In this document: piece after piece, positions 42,808 through 51,342 of the stretch
How positions within the stretch are numbered: the first letter of the stretch is position 1
Layout of the letters: each line of letters starts with the position of its first letter
From: BP-464 sp963825415
Lineage (GTDB): Bacteria > Actinomycetota > Thermoleophilia > Solirubrobacterales > Solirubrobacteraceae
Assembly (NCBI GenBank): GCA_963825415.1
Contig: CAWGTD010000003.1
Coordinates: 868,001 to 932,000, forward strand
Direction of reading: 5' to 3'
DNA: 64,000 bases
The notes under the pieces: generated by a model
Databases searched by the model: none
Told to the model about the DNA's origin: nothing
The model's input: only the letters and a program-made list of their open reading frames with translations
Translations under genes and position numbers: made by a program

Positions 42808-43797
42808 TCACGGCGTCGCGAAGGTGTCGATCACGGCGCTGACCGTGTCGAGGCCGCCGAACGGCGACCACAGCAGCGTGCGCTCGAACAGCCCCTCGCG
42901 GCGTTCGGCGTAGCGCGCGCGGACCTCGTCGGGGGTGCCGGCGAGGGCGATCGTGTCCAGCATCTCGTCGGGCACGGCGGCGGCCATGCCGGCGAAGTCG
43001 CCGTCCTGCCAGGCGGCGCGGATCCGGTCGGCCTGCCCGTCCCAGCCGTGGTGGCTGAGGATCGGGCGGTAGGTCTTCACCGAGGAGTTGAACGCGACGA
43101 CTCCGCGCGCGATCTGGCGCGCGGCTTCGGAGTCCTCGCCGACTACGCAGGTCAGGTAACCGGCGATCGGCGGCGGCTCGGAGCGGCCCGCGCGCTCGGC
43201 TCCGCGCGCGAGCGCCGGCCGTACGACGTCGCGCGTGTACTCGGGCGTGAACAGAGGGTGGCCGACGAGCCCGTCGGCGACGGCGCCGGCCGCCTCGACC
43301 ATCCGCGCGTTGACGCCGCCCATGTAGAACGGCAGGTCGGTGCGCAGCGGCGGCGCGACGGGCGCCGTCGGCTTGACGACGGTGCGATAGAAGCGCCCCT
43401 CGTGCTGGATCGGGCCCTCGTGGAGGCGCAACAGGTCCCGCAGCAGCGGGACGAGCTCCTCCATCCGGGACGCCGGCGCCTCGCCGTCGAGGCCGTGCCA
43501 GTCCTGCTGCATGCGCTTGGTGCCCGTGCCCAGCCCGATGATCAGCCGCCCCTCGGACAAGTCGTCGAGGTCGCGCGCCTCGGCGGCGAGGACGAGCGGG
43601 GTGCGGCCGAACGCGTAGGCGATCGCGCTGCCGACGGTGACGCGCTCGGTGGCCTGGGCGACCGCCGCCAGCGAGATCGTCGCGGAGCGGTCGGGGAACT
43701 CGGTCGTCCAGACCGACTCCAGCCCGGCCTGCTCGGCCTGCGTCGCCGCCCGCACCGTGTCGGCGATGCCCGGCAGCGAGAGGACGACCCCGAGCAT
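42808..43797 (-). CDS. LLM-class (luciferase-like) F420- or flavin-dependent oxidoreductase
   Basis: 329 aa. TIM-barrel family opening VVLSLPGIADTVRAATQAEQAGLESVWTTEF, then VGSAIAYAFGRTP, GRLIIGLGTGTKRM and LPFYMGGVNARMVEAAG. Such proteins in actinobacteria mostly use coenzyme F420, but FMN cannot be excluded. Substrate unknown. It follows the carboxylase beta subunit by 6 bp on the same strand, so they are likely co-transcribed. Confidence 0.87.
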   Translation of the reverse strand: MLGVVLSLPGIADTVRAATQAEQAGLESVWTTEFPDRSATISLAAVAQATERVTVGSAIAYAFGRTPLVLAAEARDLDDLSEGRLIIGLGTGTKRMQQDWHGLDGEAPASRMEELVPLLRDLLRLHEGPIQHEGRFYRTVVKPTAPVAPPLRTDLPFYMGGVNARMVEAAGAVADGLVGHPLFTPEYTRDVVRPALARGAERAGRSEPPPIAGYLTCVVGEDSEAARQIARGVVAFNSSVKTYRPILSHHGWDGQADRIRAAWQDGDFAGMAAAVPDEMLDTIALAGTPDEVRARYAERREGLFERTLLWSPFGGLDTVSAVIDTFATP

Positions 43798-43803
43798 CTG
43801 TCG

Positions 43804-45375
43804 CTAGAGCGGGATGTTGCCGTGCTTGCGCTTCGGCCCGGGCTGGCGCTTCGTAAGGAGTGTCTCGAGCGCGGTGATGACCTTCGGGCGCGTCTCCGAC
43901 GGCGTGATCACGTCGTCGATGTAGCCGCGCTCCGCCGCCGTGTAGGGGTTGGCGAAGCGCGCCTTGTAGTCGTCGATGAGCTTGGTGCGGCGCTCCTCGG
44001 GCGTCGGCGACTTCGCCAGGTCGCGGCGGTAGATGATGTTGACCGCGCCCTCGGGGCCCATGACGGCGACCTCCGCCTGCGGCCAGGCGAAGTTGAAGTC
44101 GGCGAGCATGTGCTTGGAGCCCATGACGTCGTAGGCGCCGCCGTACGCCTTGCGGGTGATGACCGTGATCTTCGGCACCGTCGCCTCGGTGTAGGCGTAG
44201 AGCAGCTTGGCGCCGTGGCGGATGATCCCGCCCCACTCCTGGCTCGTGCCGGGCAGGAACCCGGGCACGTCGCAGAAGGTCAGGATCGGGATGTTGAACG
44301 CGTCGCAGGTGCGCACGAATCGCCCGGCCTTGCACGCGGAGTCGATGTCGAGCACGCCGGCGAGCTGGGCGGGCTGGTTGCCCACCACGCCGACCGCGTA
44401 GCCGTTCAGGCGCGCGAAGCCGCAGACGATGTTGCGCGCGTAGTGCTCGTGGACCTCGAAGAATTCGCCGTCGTCGACGACCAGCCGAACCACGTCGCGC
44501 ATGTCGTAGGGCTTGTTGGGCGCGTCCGGCACGACGGTGTTGAGCGCCTCGTCCATCCGGAACGGGTCGTCGCTCGGCATCACCCGCGGGGCCGTCTCGA
44601 GGTTGTTCTGCGGCAGGAAGCTCATGAGGTAGCGCGTGTCCTGCAGGCACTGGTCCTCGTCGTCGGCCGCGAAGTGCGCGACGCCGGACTTGGTGTTGTG
44701 CGCCATCGCGCCGCCGAGGTCCTCGAACTCCACCTCCTCGCCCGTGACCGTCTTGATCACGTCGGGCCCCGTGATGAACATGTGCGAGGTCTCCTTGACC
44801 ATGAAGATGAAGTCCGTCATGGCCGGGGAGTAGACGGCGCCGCCCGCACACGGGCCCATGATCAGGCTGACCTGCGGGATCACGCCCGAGCACATGACGT
44901 TGCGGACGAAGACGTCGCCGTAGGCACCCAGCGAGACGACGCCCTCCTGGATGCGCGCGCCGCCGGAGTCGTTGATCCCGATGACCGGGCAGCCGATCTT
45001 GGCCGCCAGATCCATGATCTTGCACATCTTCTCGCCCATGACCTCGCCCAGCGAGCCGCCGAAGACGGTGAAGTCCTGGGAGAAGACGCAGACCCGCCGG
45101 CCGTCGATCGTGCCGTGGCCGATGACGACGGCGTCGCCCCACGGCCGGTTCTTGTCCATGCCGAACTCGTAGGTGCGGTGGCGCACGAACGTGTCGAGCT
45201 CCTGGAACGAACCGGGGTCGAGCAGCTTCTCGATGCGCTCGCGGGCCGTGTACTTGCCGCGCGCGTGCTGCTTCTCCTCGGCCTCCGGCGAGGAGTGGGC
45301 GGCCTGCTGGCGCAGGTCGTCGAGCTTGGCGAGCTTCTCCTCGAAGGTCTCGGGGCTGTGCTGGCGGGGCGACAT
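43804..45375 (-). CDS. Acyl-CoA carboxylase beta subunit (carboxyltransferase; PccB/AccD type)
   Basis: 523 aa. N- and C-terminal crotonase-like carboxyltransferase domains: FGGSLGEVMGEKMCKIMDLA, INDSGGARIQEGV and GPCAGGAVYSPAMTDFI in the N half, and FCDVPGFLPGTSQEWGGIIRHGAKLLYAYTE together with ITRKAYGGAYDVM in the C half; the ending KRKHGNIPL is standard. It moves the carboxyl group from biotin to acetyl- or propionyl-CoA. With the alpha subunit at 27869-29641 and a possible epsilon subunit it would make methylmalonyl- or malonyl-CoA. The key specificity residue was not resolved. Confidence 0.93.
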   Translation of the reverse strand: MSPRQHSPETFEEKLAKLDDLRQQAAHSSPEAEEKQHARGKYTARERIEKLLDPGSFQELDTFVRHRTYEFGMDKNRPWGDAVVIGHGTIDGRRVCVFSQDFTVFGGSLGEVMGEKMCKIMDLAAKIGCPVIGINDSGGARIQEGVVSLGAYGDVFVRNVMCSGVIPQVSLIMGPCAGGAVYSPAMTDFIFMVKETSHMFITGPDVIKTVTGEEVEFEDLGGAMAHNTKSGVAHFAADDEDQCLQDTRYLMSFLPQNNLETAPRVMPSDDPFRMDEALNTVVPDAPNKPYDMRDVVRLVVDDGEFFEVHEHYARNIVCGFARLNGYAVGVVGNQPAQLAGVLDIDSACKAGRFVRTCDAFNIPILTFCDVPGFLPGTSQEWGGIIRHGAKLLYAYTEATVPKITVITRKAYGGAYDVMGSKHMLADFNFAWPQAEVAVMGPEGAVNIIYRRDLAKSPTPEERRTKLIDDYKARFANPYTAAERGYIDDVITPSETRPKVITALETLLTKRQPGPKRKHGNIPL

Positions 45376-45392
45376 CGGGGGCGGCGGATCTT

Positions 45393-45701
45393 ATGGCAGC
45401 GCCTAGAAGCGGCATGCACGCGGTGCCCCGCGCCGAGACACCGCTCGCGCGCCTGCGCGGATTGGCCTGGGCGCCGCCGGGCGGGCCGCTCGAGATCCCG
45501 CGCTGTCGGTCGGTGCACACCTTCGGCATGCGCTACGCGCTCGACCTCGTCTGGCTCGACGCCGACCGGCGGGTGCTGCGGGTCGACCGCGCGGTGCCGC
45601 CACGGCGGGTGCGCGGGTGCCGTCGTGCCTGCTCGGTGGTGGAGGTGCCGGCCGGCGGTGCGGACGCGCTACTGGCGCGAGAACGGCCGGTGGTGCGCTG
45701 A
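45393..45701 (+). CDS. DUF192-family protein
   Basis: 102 aa. Contains IPRCRSVHTFGMRYALDLVWLD, the conserved CxSxHTFGM block of DUF192, followed by VDRAVPPRRVRGCRRAC and VVEVPAG. Relatives are often exported; no signal peptide is present here unless the start is elsewhere. Another in-frame ATG at 45414 exists. Divergent from the carboxylase beta gene; its 3' end overlaps the end of the next convergent gene by 33 bp. Confidence 0.78.
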   Translation: MAAPRSGMHAVPRAETPLARLRGLAWAPPGGPLEIPRCRSVHTFGMRYALDLVWLDADRRVLRVDRAVPPRRVRGCRRACSVVEVPAGGADALLARERPVVR

Positions 45702-46430
45702 GCCCAGGCTGTCGAGCGCGTCGGCGAGCAGGCCCTCGACGCGGTCGGAGTCCAGGATGTCGGCGCGCGCGGCCGCGGGAGGCCCGGGCTCGGGCCGCTC
45801 GGGCAGCGGGGTCGGCTCCGGAAGCGGCTCGGGCTCGGGCGCCTCGGGCGGTTCGGGCTCCGGATCCGGCTCGGGCACCGGAGCGATGACAGGCGGGTCC
45901 GGCGTCTCGGGAGCTTCGGGCGTTTCGGCGACGGGTGGCGCGGGAGCCGGGGCGGGTGGCCGGCGGGAGAACATCCGGGCGAAGAACCCGGAACGGGCCA
46001 GGTAGTCCGTGGCGCCCAGGGGTTCCGGCTGCGATTCGACGACGGGCTCCGGTTCGGGCTCGGGTTCAGGCTCGATTGCGATCGGCTCCGGCGCGACCGG
46101 CTCGGGCTCGAGGGCGACCGGCTCGGGCTCGGGTTCGACGACCGCCTCGGGCTCGGGTTCGGGTTCCTCGGGTTCCGGCTCGGGTTCGGGCTCCGGCTCG
46201 GCGGGCGTCGCGGTCAGCGTGACCTTGGTGCCCCAGCCGCTCGGCTCGATCTCCACCGTGCCGCTGGCGCGGTCGCCCTCCCAGACGACGGTGGTCTCCG
46301 GTTCCAGCCGCGTGATGCGGATCTCACCGAACTCACCGAGGTGCCTGGCGAGGGATTCGGCGTCGCTGAGCTCCGCCCACAGCTCGGGCGGGGACTTGAC
46401 CAGGGTGCGCTGCGCTGTCGGCTCGGACAT
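45669..46430 (-). CDS. SRPBCC-domain protein with long Glu/Pro repeat linker
   Basis: 253 aa. The first 75 residues form part of an SRPBCC-like fold (TLVKSPPELWAELSDAESLARHLGEFG, TTVVWEGDRASGTVEIEPSGWGTKVTL). Residues about 77-140 and 185-225 are Glu-Pro repeats (EPEPEPEP...), an acidic extended linker, around a central YLARSGFFARMFSRRP. The end, DSDRVEGLLADALDSLGSAHHRPFSR, is a helix with a conserved-looking tail. Cytosolic with no membrane segment. Function unknown. The opposite strand shows a 1310-aa Ser/Gly-rich shadow frame. Confidence 0.75.
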   Translation of the reverse strand: MSEPTAQRTLVKSPPELWAELSDAESLARHLGEFGEIRITRLEPETTVVWEGDRASGTVEIEPSGWGTKVTLTATPAEPEPEPEPEPEEPEPEPEAVVEPEPEPVALEPEPVAPEPIAIEPEPEPEPEPVVESQPEPLGATDYLARSGFFARMFSRRPPAPAPAPPVAETPEAPETPDPPVIAPVPEPDPEPEPPEAPEPEPLPEPTPLPERPEPGPPAAARADILDSDRVEGLLADALDSLGSAHHRPFSRQ

Positions 46431-46468
46431 CGAGGCACCCTTTCGGCGGGGCGCCGCGCCGTTCCTGC

Positions 46469-46957
46469 CTACGCGAACGGCTTTGCGGTCATGAAGAACA
46501 CGGCCACCAGGATCAGCACGTTGGCCAGCAGGCCGACCATCGCCACGCGCTTGGTGATCGCCAGGTACTCGGGGCTCCAGGTCACCTCACCGCCGGCGGA
46601 CGCCGCCAGATCGCGGCGGGCGAGCTCGGCCGCCTTTCCCTCGCTCGGTCCGAAGAACGCTCCGCCGAGCCCCAGCAGGACGATCAGGATCACCAGCGGC
46701 ACCTCGACCCAGGTCTCGCCCCAGAAGTCGCGGTCGCTCGCCAGGTAGATGCCCAGCAGCAGCGCCACGATGGCGGCCGGGGTGATCAGGAACTTGCCGA
46801 CGCGTCCCTGCGCCTCATGCAGCGCCGGCACCGCGTCGGGGTGTCTACCGGCGATGAACGGACCCATGATCGGATAGGCGAACGTCACGCCGAAGGCGAT
46901 GATGACCGCCGCGATGTGGCCGGCGAGGACGACGTCGTAGAAGAGGACCGCGAGCAT
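46469..46957 (-). CDS. DUF2269-like integral membrane protein
   Basis: 162 aa from ATG 46957; the longer frame is antisense to the ABC ATPase. Four hydrophobic helices: VLFYDVVLAGHIAAVIIAFGV, FLITPAAIVALLLGIYLA, VPLVILIVLLGLGGAFFG and VAMVGLLANVLILVAVFFM. A His in the first helix (GHIAA) is a feature of the DUF2269 group. Function unknown. It is divergent from the ABC transporter pair with a 27-bp gap. Confidence 0.7.
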   Translation of the reverse strand: MLAVLFYDVVLAGHIAAVIIAFGVTFAYPIMGPFIAGRHPDAVPALHEAQGRVGKFLITPAAIVALLLGIYLASDRDFWGETWVEVPLVILIVLLGLGGAFFGPSEGKAAELARRDLAASAGGEVTWSPEYLAITKRVAMVGLLANVLILVAVFFMTAKPFA

Positions 46958-46984
46958 GGGCGGGAACGCTAGCGTCAGAGGGGG

Positions 46985-47758
46985 ATGGCACTCGCGCTCG
47001 AGATCTCCGATCTGGTCAAGCGGTATCCGACCGGCGTCGAGGCCCTGCGCTCGGTCTCGCTGGAGATCCAGGACGGAGAATTCTTCGGGCTGCTCGGGCC
47101 CAATGGGGCCGGCAAGTCGACCCTGATCCACTGCACGACCGGCCTCGCCCAGCCGACCGCCGGCTCCATTCGGATCTTCGGCCACGACGCGGTCGACCAC
47201 TACGAGCAGGCGCGCCTGGCGGTGGGGCTCGCCCCCCAGGACCTCAACCTGGACTTCTTCTTGACCGTCGAGGAGACGCTCGACTTCCACGGCGGCTACT
47301 TCGGGATGCCCAAGCGCGAGCGCAAGGAGCGCTCGAAGGAGCTGCTGGAGGCGTTCTCGCTGACCGAGAAGCGCGACGAGCGGACGCGCACCCTGTCGGG
47401 TGGGATGAAGCGGCGCCTGATCCTCGCCCGCGCCCTCATGCATCGCCCCAGGCTGCTGATCCTCGACGAGCCGACCGCGGGCGTCGACGTCGAGCTGCGG
47501 CTCGAGCTCTGGCACTACGTCCGGCGCATCAACGAGGAGGGCACGACGGTCCTGCTGACGACGCACTACCTCGAGGAGGCCGAGCAGCTCTGCGACCGCG
47601 TCGCCTTCATCAACGAGGGTGAGATCGTCGCGACGGGCACGAGCCCCGAGCTGGCCACTCGCTACCACGCGCCGGACCTGGAGGGCGCCTACCTGGCGCT
47701 CGTCGGCCGCAAGGAGCTGTCGCGCGCCCACGTGGGCGTGGAGGTCGACGCGGCGTGA
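46985..47758 (+). CDS. ABC transporter ATP-binding protein (drug-export DrrA/CcmA type)
   Basis: 257 aa. Walker A GPNGAGKST, Q-loop LAPQDLNLDFFL, signature LSGGMKRRL, Walker B LLILDEPTAGVD, then the H-loop LTTHYLEEAEQL. The C-terminal tail YLALVGRKEL is typical of ABC-2 exporters. Cytosolic; pairs with the permease that starts in its stop codon (47755-47758). Confidence 0.93.
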   Translation: MALALEISDLVKRYPTGVEALRSVSLEIQDGEFFGLLGPNGAGKSTLIHCTTGLAQPTAGSIRIFGHDAVDHYEQARLAVGLAPQDLNLDFFLTVEETLDFHGGYFGMPKRERKERSKELLEAFSLTEKRDERTRTLSGGMKRRLILARALMHRPRLLILDEPTAGVDVELRLELWHYVRRINEEGTTVLLTTHYLEEAEQLCDRVAFINEGEIVATGTSPELATRYHAPDLEGAYLALVGRKELSRAHVGVEVDAA

Positions 47759-48522
47759 CCTCGCGGCAGATCCGCTTCATGTCGCTGGTCCGCCGCGAGG
47801 TCAGCCGCTTCATGAAGATCAAGCGCCAGACCGTCGGCGCCCCGCTGCTCGAGACGTTCCTCTACATCACCGTCTTCGGCGCCGCGCTCGGCACGCGGAT
47901 CAAGACGCTGCACGGCTTCGACTACGTCGTCTTCGTCGTGCCCGGCCTGATCATGATGGCCTGGGCGATGAACGCGTTCAGCAACAACTCGTCGTCGATC
48001 CTCCAGCAGAAGTTCCAGCGCGCGATCGACGACCAGCTGTCGTCGCCCGCCTCGCCGCTCGAGCTGCTGCTCGCGTTCTCGTTCGGCGGCTTCCTGCGCG
48101 GGATGACCGTTGCCACGCTGACCTTCACGGCGTCGTCGATCCTCATCGACGTCCCCGTCAACCACGTCCTGGTCCTGATCCCCAGCCTCTTCCTCGTCGG
48201 GTTCTTCTTCGCCCAGCTCGGCGTCCTGATCGGCGTACGCGCCGAGCAGTTCGACGACGTGTCCTTCGCGCAGACGTTCGTCCTGACGCCGCTGATCTTC
48301 CTCGGCGGGGTCTTCTACTCGGCGTCGCTGCTCGACGAGCCGTTCCAGACGCTGACCCACTTCAACCCGATCTACTACATGATCAACCTGGTCCGGTACG
48401 GGTTCCTGGGCTACACCGAGGCGAACGTGGCGCTGTCGCTCGGGCTGCTCACCGTGGCCACGGGCGCGCTGTTCACCCTCAACTACCGCCTCTTCCGGAC
48501 CGGCTACAAGCTGCGCGCCTAG
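47755..48522 (+). CDS. ABC-2 type transporter permease
   Basis: 255 aa with six predicted transmembrane helices. Starts GTG overlapping the ATPase stop. Blocks: TVGAPLLETFLYITVFGAAL, VVPGLIMMAWAMNAFSNNSSSI, DQLSSPASPLELLLAFSFGGF, FVLTPLIFLGGVFYSASLL and HFNPIYYMINLVRYGFLGY. The order matches ABC-2 export permeases. Substrate unknown. Its TAG and the convergent mutase stop share CTAG (48519-48522). Confidence 0.92.
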   Translation: MTSRQIRFMSLVRREVSRFMKIKRQTVGAPLLETFLYITVFGAALGTRIKTLHGFDYVVFVVPGLIMMAWAMNAFSNNSSSILQQKFQRAIDDQLSSPASPLELLLAFSFGGFLRGMTVATLTFTASSILIDVPVNHVLVLIPSLFLVGFFFAQLGVLIGVRAEQFDDVSFAQTFVLTPLIFLGGVFYSASLLDEPFQTLTHFNPIYYMINLVRYGFLGYTEANVALSLGLLTVATGALFTLNYRLFRTGYKLRA

Positions 48523-50141
48523 ACCTCCGGCTGGTACTCACCGAAGACGTCGCGCATCGCGCCACAGACCTCGCCCAGCGAGCAGCGGTCGCGCAGCGCG
48601 TCGTGGATCCGCGGCAGGAGGTTCTCGTCGCCGCGGGCGGCCTCGCGCAGCTCCTCCAGGCGGCGGTCGGCGAGCTCGGAGTCGCGGTCGGCCTTGAACT
48701 TCTTCAGGCGCTCGACCTGCTCGTTCTCGGTCTCGGGATCGACGCGCAGGATGTCCTCGACGACGAGGTCCTCCTCGACGTACTTGTTGACGCCGACCAC
48801 CACGTCCTGGCCGATCTTGTAGCGCTCCTGGTAGCCCCAGGCGCTCTCCTCGATCTCGCCCTTGATGAACGCCAGCGCGTTGACCGAACCGCCCATCTGG
48901 TCGACCTTGTCGATCAGCCCCTGGGCGCGGGTCTCGATGTCGTCGGTGAGCGCCTCGACGAAGTACGAGCCGGCGAAGGGGTCGACGGTGTCGGCTGCGC
49001 CGGACTCGTGGGCGATCACCTGCTGGGTGCGCAGCGCGATCTTCGCCGCGCGCTCGGTGGGCAGCGCGAGCGCCTCGTCGTAGCCGTTGGTGTGCAGCGA
49101 CTGCGTGCCGCCGCAGACCGCGGCGAAGCCCTGGAGGGTCACGCGCATGATGTTGTTCTGGGGCTGCTGGGCGGTGAGCGTCACACCGCCGGTCTGTGTG
49201 TGGAAGCGCAGCGTCAGGGACTTGGGGTCGGTCGCGCCGAAGCGCTCCTTCATGATCCGGGCCCACATCCGGCGGGCGGCCCGGAACTTGGCGACCTCCT
49301 GGAAGACGTTGTTGTGGCCGTTGAAGAAGAAGGCCAGCCGCGGCGCGAAGTCGTCGACGGCCAGCCCGGCGTCGATGGCCGCCTGCACGTAGGCGATGCC
49401 GTTGGAGAGGGTGAACGCGACCTCCTGGACGGCGCTACACCCCTTCTCGCGGAAGTGATAGCCGGAGATCGACACCGTGTTCCACTTCGGCACGCGCTCC
49501 TTGCAGTAGGCGAAGAGGTCGGTGGTCAGGCGCATCGAGCCCTCGGGCGGGTAGATGAAGTTCCCGCGGGCGATGTACTCCTTGAGGATGTCGTTCTGGG
49601 TCGTGCCGCGCAGCTGCTCCGACGGCACGCCCTGCTCCTCGCCGACCAGCTGGTAGAGGCACAGCAGCACGCTTGCCGGGGCGTTGATCGTCATCGACGT
49701 CGAGACCTTGTCCAGCGGGATCTGGTCGAACGCGGTGCGCATGTCGTCGATCGTGTCGATGGCCACGCCCGTGCGGCCCACTTCTCCGAGGCAGCGCGGG
49801 TTGTCGGAGTCCAGGCCCAGCTGCGTCGGCAGGTCGAACGCCATGCTCAGGCCGGTGCCGCCGTGCTCGAGCAGGTAGCGGTAGCGCTCGTTTGACTCCT
49901 TGGCGGTCGCGTAGCCCGCGTACTGGCGCATCGTCCACACCTGCTTGCGGTACATCTCGCGGTGCACGCCGCGGGCGTAGGGGTACTCGCCCGGCTCGCC
50001 GTGGCGGGTGCAGATGTCCTCGGGCAGGTCCTCGCACGTGTAGAGCGGCTTGACCTCGATGCCGGAGTCGGTGAACCGCCGCGGGTCGTCGGCGCCGACG
50101 ATCGGGGCGATGGAGGAGTGCTCTTCGGGCGAGATGGCCAT
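48519..50141 (-). CDS. Methylmalonyl-CoA mutase large (catalytic) subunit-like acyl-CoA mutase
   Basis: 540 aa, lacking the C-terminal cobalamin-binding domain, so it needs a separate small subunit not present here. TIM-barrel blocks: YPYARGVHREMYRKQVWTMR, RQYAGYATAKESNERYRYLL, MAFDLPTQLGLDSDNP, GEVGRTGVAIDT, NFIYPPEGSMRLTTDLFAY, VSISGYHFREKGCSAVQEV and RFHTQTGGVTLTAQQPQNN. The Tyr in RQYAG is what methylmalonyl-CoA mutases have (isobutyryl-CoA mutases have Phe), so methylmalonyl-CoA is favoured. It would convert methylmalonyl-CoA to succinyl-CoA, next to the propionyl carboxylase subunits and sucCD. Confidence 0.88.
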   Translation of the reverse strand: MAISPEEHSSIAPIVGADDPRRFTDSGIEVKPLYTCEDLPEDICTRHGEPGEYPYARGVHREMYRKQVWTMRQYAGYATAKESNERYRYLLEHGGTGLSMAFDLPTQLGLDSDNPRCLGEVGRTGVAIDTIDDMRTAFDQIPLDKVSTSMTINAPASVLLCLYQLVGEEQGVPSEQLRGTTQNDILKEYIARGNFIYPPEGSMRLTTDLFAYCKERVPKWNTVSISGYHFREKGCSAVQEVAFTLSNGIAYVQAAIDAGLAVDDFAPRLAFFFNGHNNVFQEVAKFRAARRMWARIMKERFGATDPKSLTLRFHTQTGGVTLTAQQPQNNIMRVTLQGFAAVCGGTQSLHTNGYDEALALPTERAAKIALRTQQVIAHESGAADTVDPFAGSYFVEALTDDIETRAQGLIDKVDQMGGSVNALAFIKGEIEESAWGYQERYKIGQDVVVGVNKYVEEDLVVEDILRVDPETENEQVERLKKFKADRDSELADRRLEELREAARGDENLLPRIHDALRDRCSLGEVCGAMRDVFGEYQPEV

Positions 50142-50176
50142 GGCGCTTGAGGTTAGAGGGGGATACTTGACCCGTG

Positions 50177-50800
50177 ATGGTGCGCGTGCGGCTGTTCGCC
50201 GGTCTGCGGGAGCGAGCCGGCCGGGCGGAGCTTGAGCTCGAGCTGCCCGAGGGCGCCCGCGTGGCCGACGCGCTGGCCGCGGTGGGCGAGCTGACCGCGG
50301 GCGTGCCGGTCGTCATGGCGGTCAACCGCGAGTACGCGGATACGGATGCGCTGCTGACGCCGGGCGACGAGCTCGCCTTGATCCCGCCGGTCAGCGGAGG
50401 ATCACACCCAGCGGTCACCGAGAGGGCGCTGGACCTCGCAGCTCTCGCCGCCCGCGTGCGCGATCCCCGCGCGGGTGCCGTGGTGACGTTCAGCGGCGTG
50501 ACGCGCGAGGTGGCGCAGCTCGACTACGAGGCGTACGCCGAGATGGCCGGCCCGCTGATCGAGGAGATCGTCGCGGCGGCGATCGAACGTCACGGGCTCT
50601 GCGCCGCGGCGGCCGAGCACCGCGTCGGGGTGGTGCCGCTGGGCGAGCCGTCGGTGATCGTGGCGGCCAGCGCGCCGCATCGTGACGCGGCCTTCGCGGG
50701 CGCGCGGGAACTGATCGACGAGATCAAGGCGCGAGCGCCGATCTGGAAGCGCGAGGAGGGCGAGTGGGTGGGCGGGGCCACCCCCGCCCCGCGGCGCTAG
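50177..50800 (+). CDS. MoaD-MoaE fusion (molybdopterin synthase, MoaX-like)
   Basis: 207 aa from ATG 50177 (a GTG one codon earlier is possible). Residues 1-75 are MoaD: VRVRLFAGLRERAG with a ubiquitin-like fold ending LIPPVSGG (G74-G75). Residues about 78-207 are MoaE: VVTFSGVTRE, YEAYAEMAGPLIEEIV, HRVGVVPLGEPSVIVA and IKARAPIWKREEGEWV with the active-site lysines. MoaD needs a free C-terminal Gly-Gly for thiocarboxylation, yet here it is internal; M. tuberculosis MoaX is a comparable fusion that is cleaved after the Gly pair. The protein inserts sulfur into precursor Z in molybdenum cofactor synthesis. Confidence 0.92.
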   Translation: MVRVRLFAGLRERAGRAELELELPEGARVADALAAVGELTAGVPVVMAVNREYADTDALLTPGDELALIPPVSGGSHPAVTERALDLAALAARVRDPRAGAVVTFSGVTREVAQLDYEAYAEMAGPLIEEIVAAAIERHGLCAAAAEHRVGVVPLGEPSVIVAASAPHRDAAFAGARELIDEIKARAPIWKREEGEWVGGATPAPRR

Positions 50801-51333
50801 AGCGCTCCGCCGGCCGCCGGCGGGGCCGTCGGGTCGCCCGTGCCCCCGTCGCCGATCGTCTCACGCGCGAGGTACTCCTCGGCGCGCATCGGATCCTGGC
50901 GGGCGCGCTCGACGACCCGCAGCAGGTCCGACATCGAGGAGACCTCCTCGACCTGCTCCTTGAGGAACCACTGCATGAACTGCTCTGAGGGGTAGTCGCC
51001 CTCGTCGCGCGCGATCCGAGAGAGGCCGGAGATCTGGTCGGAGACGACGCGCTCCTGGTCGAGCGCCAGTTGCACCGGCGCCACGATGTCGTCGAAGGAC
51101 GTCTCCGGCGCCGAGATCCCGGGGATGCGAACCTCGGCGGCGGCATCGATGAGGTAGGCGACCATCATCATCGCGTGGTTGCGCTCCTCGAGTGCCTGCC
51201 TGTAGAAGAACGCGGCGAGCCGGGGCAGGGTCTGTGCGTCGTAATACACGGCGATCGCCACGTACTGCTGCGAGGCCGAGAACTCGTCGGCGATCTGTTC
51301 ATTGAGCTTCTCGACGAACGCGGATGCGGGCAT
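50797..51333 (-). CDS. Ferritin (non-heme)
   Basis: 178 aa. Four-helix bundle with ADEFSASQQYVAIAVYYDAQTL in the first helix, FYRQALEERNHAMMMVAYL (ExxH ferroxidase ligands) in the second, and YPSEQFMQWFLKEQVEEVSSM in the third. C-terminal tail GTGDPTAPPAAGG is disordered. Stores iron as a cage and oxidises Fe(II). Its 3' end overlaps that of the MoaDE gene by 4 bases. The DtxR regulator elsewhere in the window could act on it, but no metal box was found here. Confidence 0.92.
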   Translation of the reverse strand: MPASAFVEKLNEQIADEFSASQQYVAIAVYYDAQTLPRLAAFFYRQALEERNHAMMMVAYLIDAAAEVRIPGISAPETSFDDIVAPVQLALDQERVVSDQISGLSRIARDEGDYPSEQFMQWFLKEQVEEVSSMSDLLRVVERARQDPMRAEEYLARETIGDGGTGDPTAPPAAGGAL

Positions 51334-51342
51334 GCGACGACG

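Noticed and set aside
42073..46005. Very long open frame (1310 codons) on the plus strand
   Set aside because: It is antisense to phoD, the LLM gene, the carboxylase beta gene and the Glu/Pro repeat gene; composition is Arg/Val-rich and the end is a Ser/Gly shadow of the EP repeats. High GC keeps antisense frames open.
45740..46200. Simple-sequence DNA repeat as a recombination hotspot
   Set aside because: The repeat is codon-level Glu-Pro coding with varied third bases, not a perfect DNA microsatellite.
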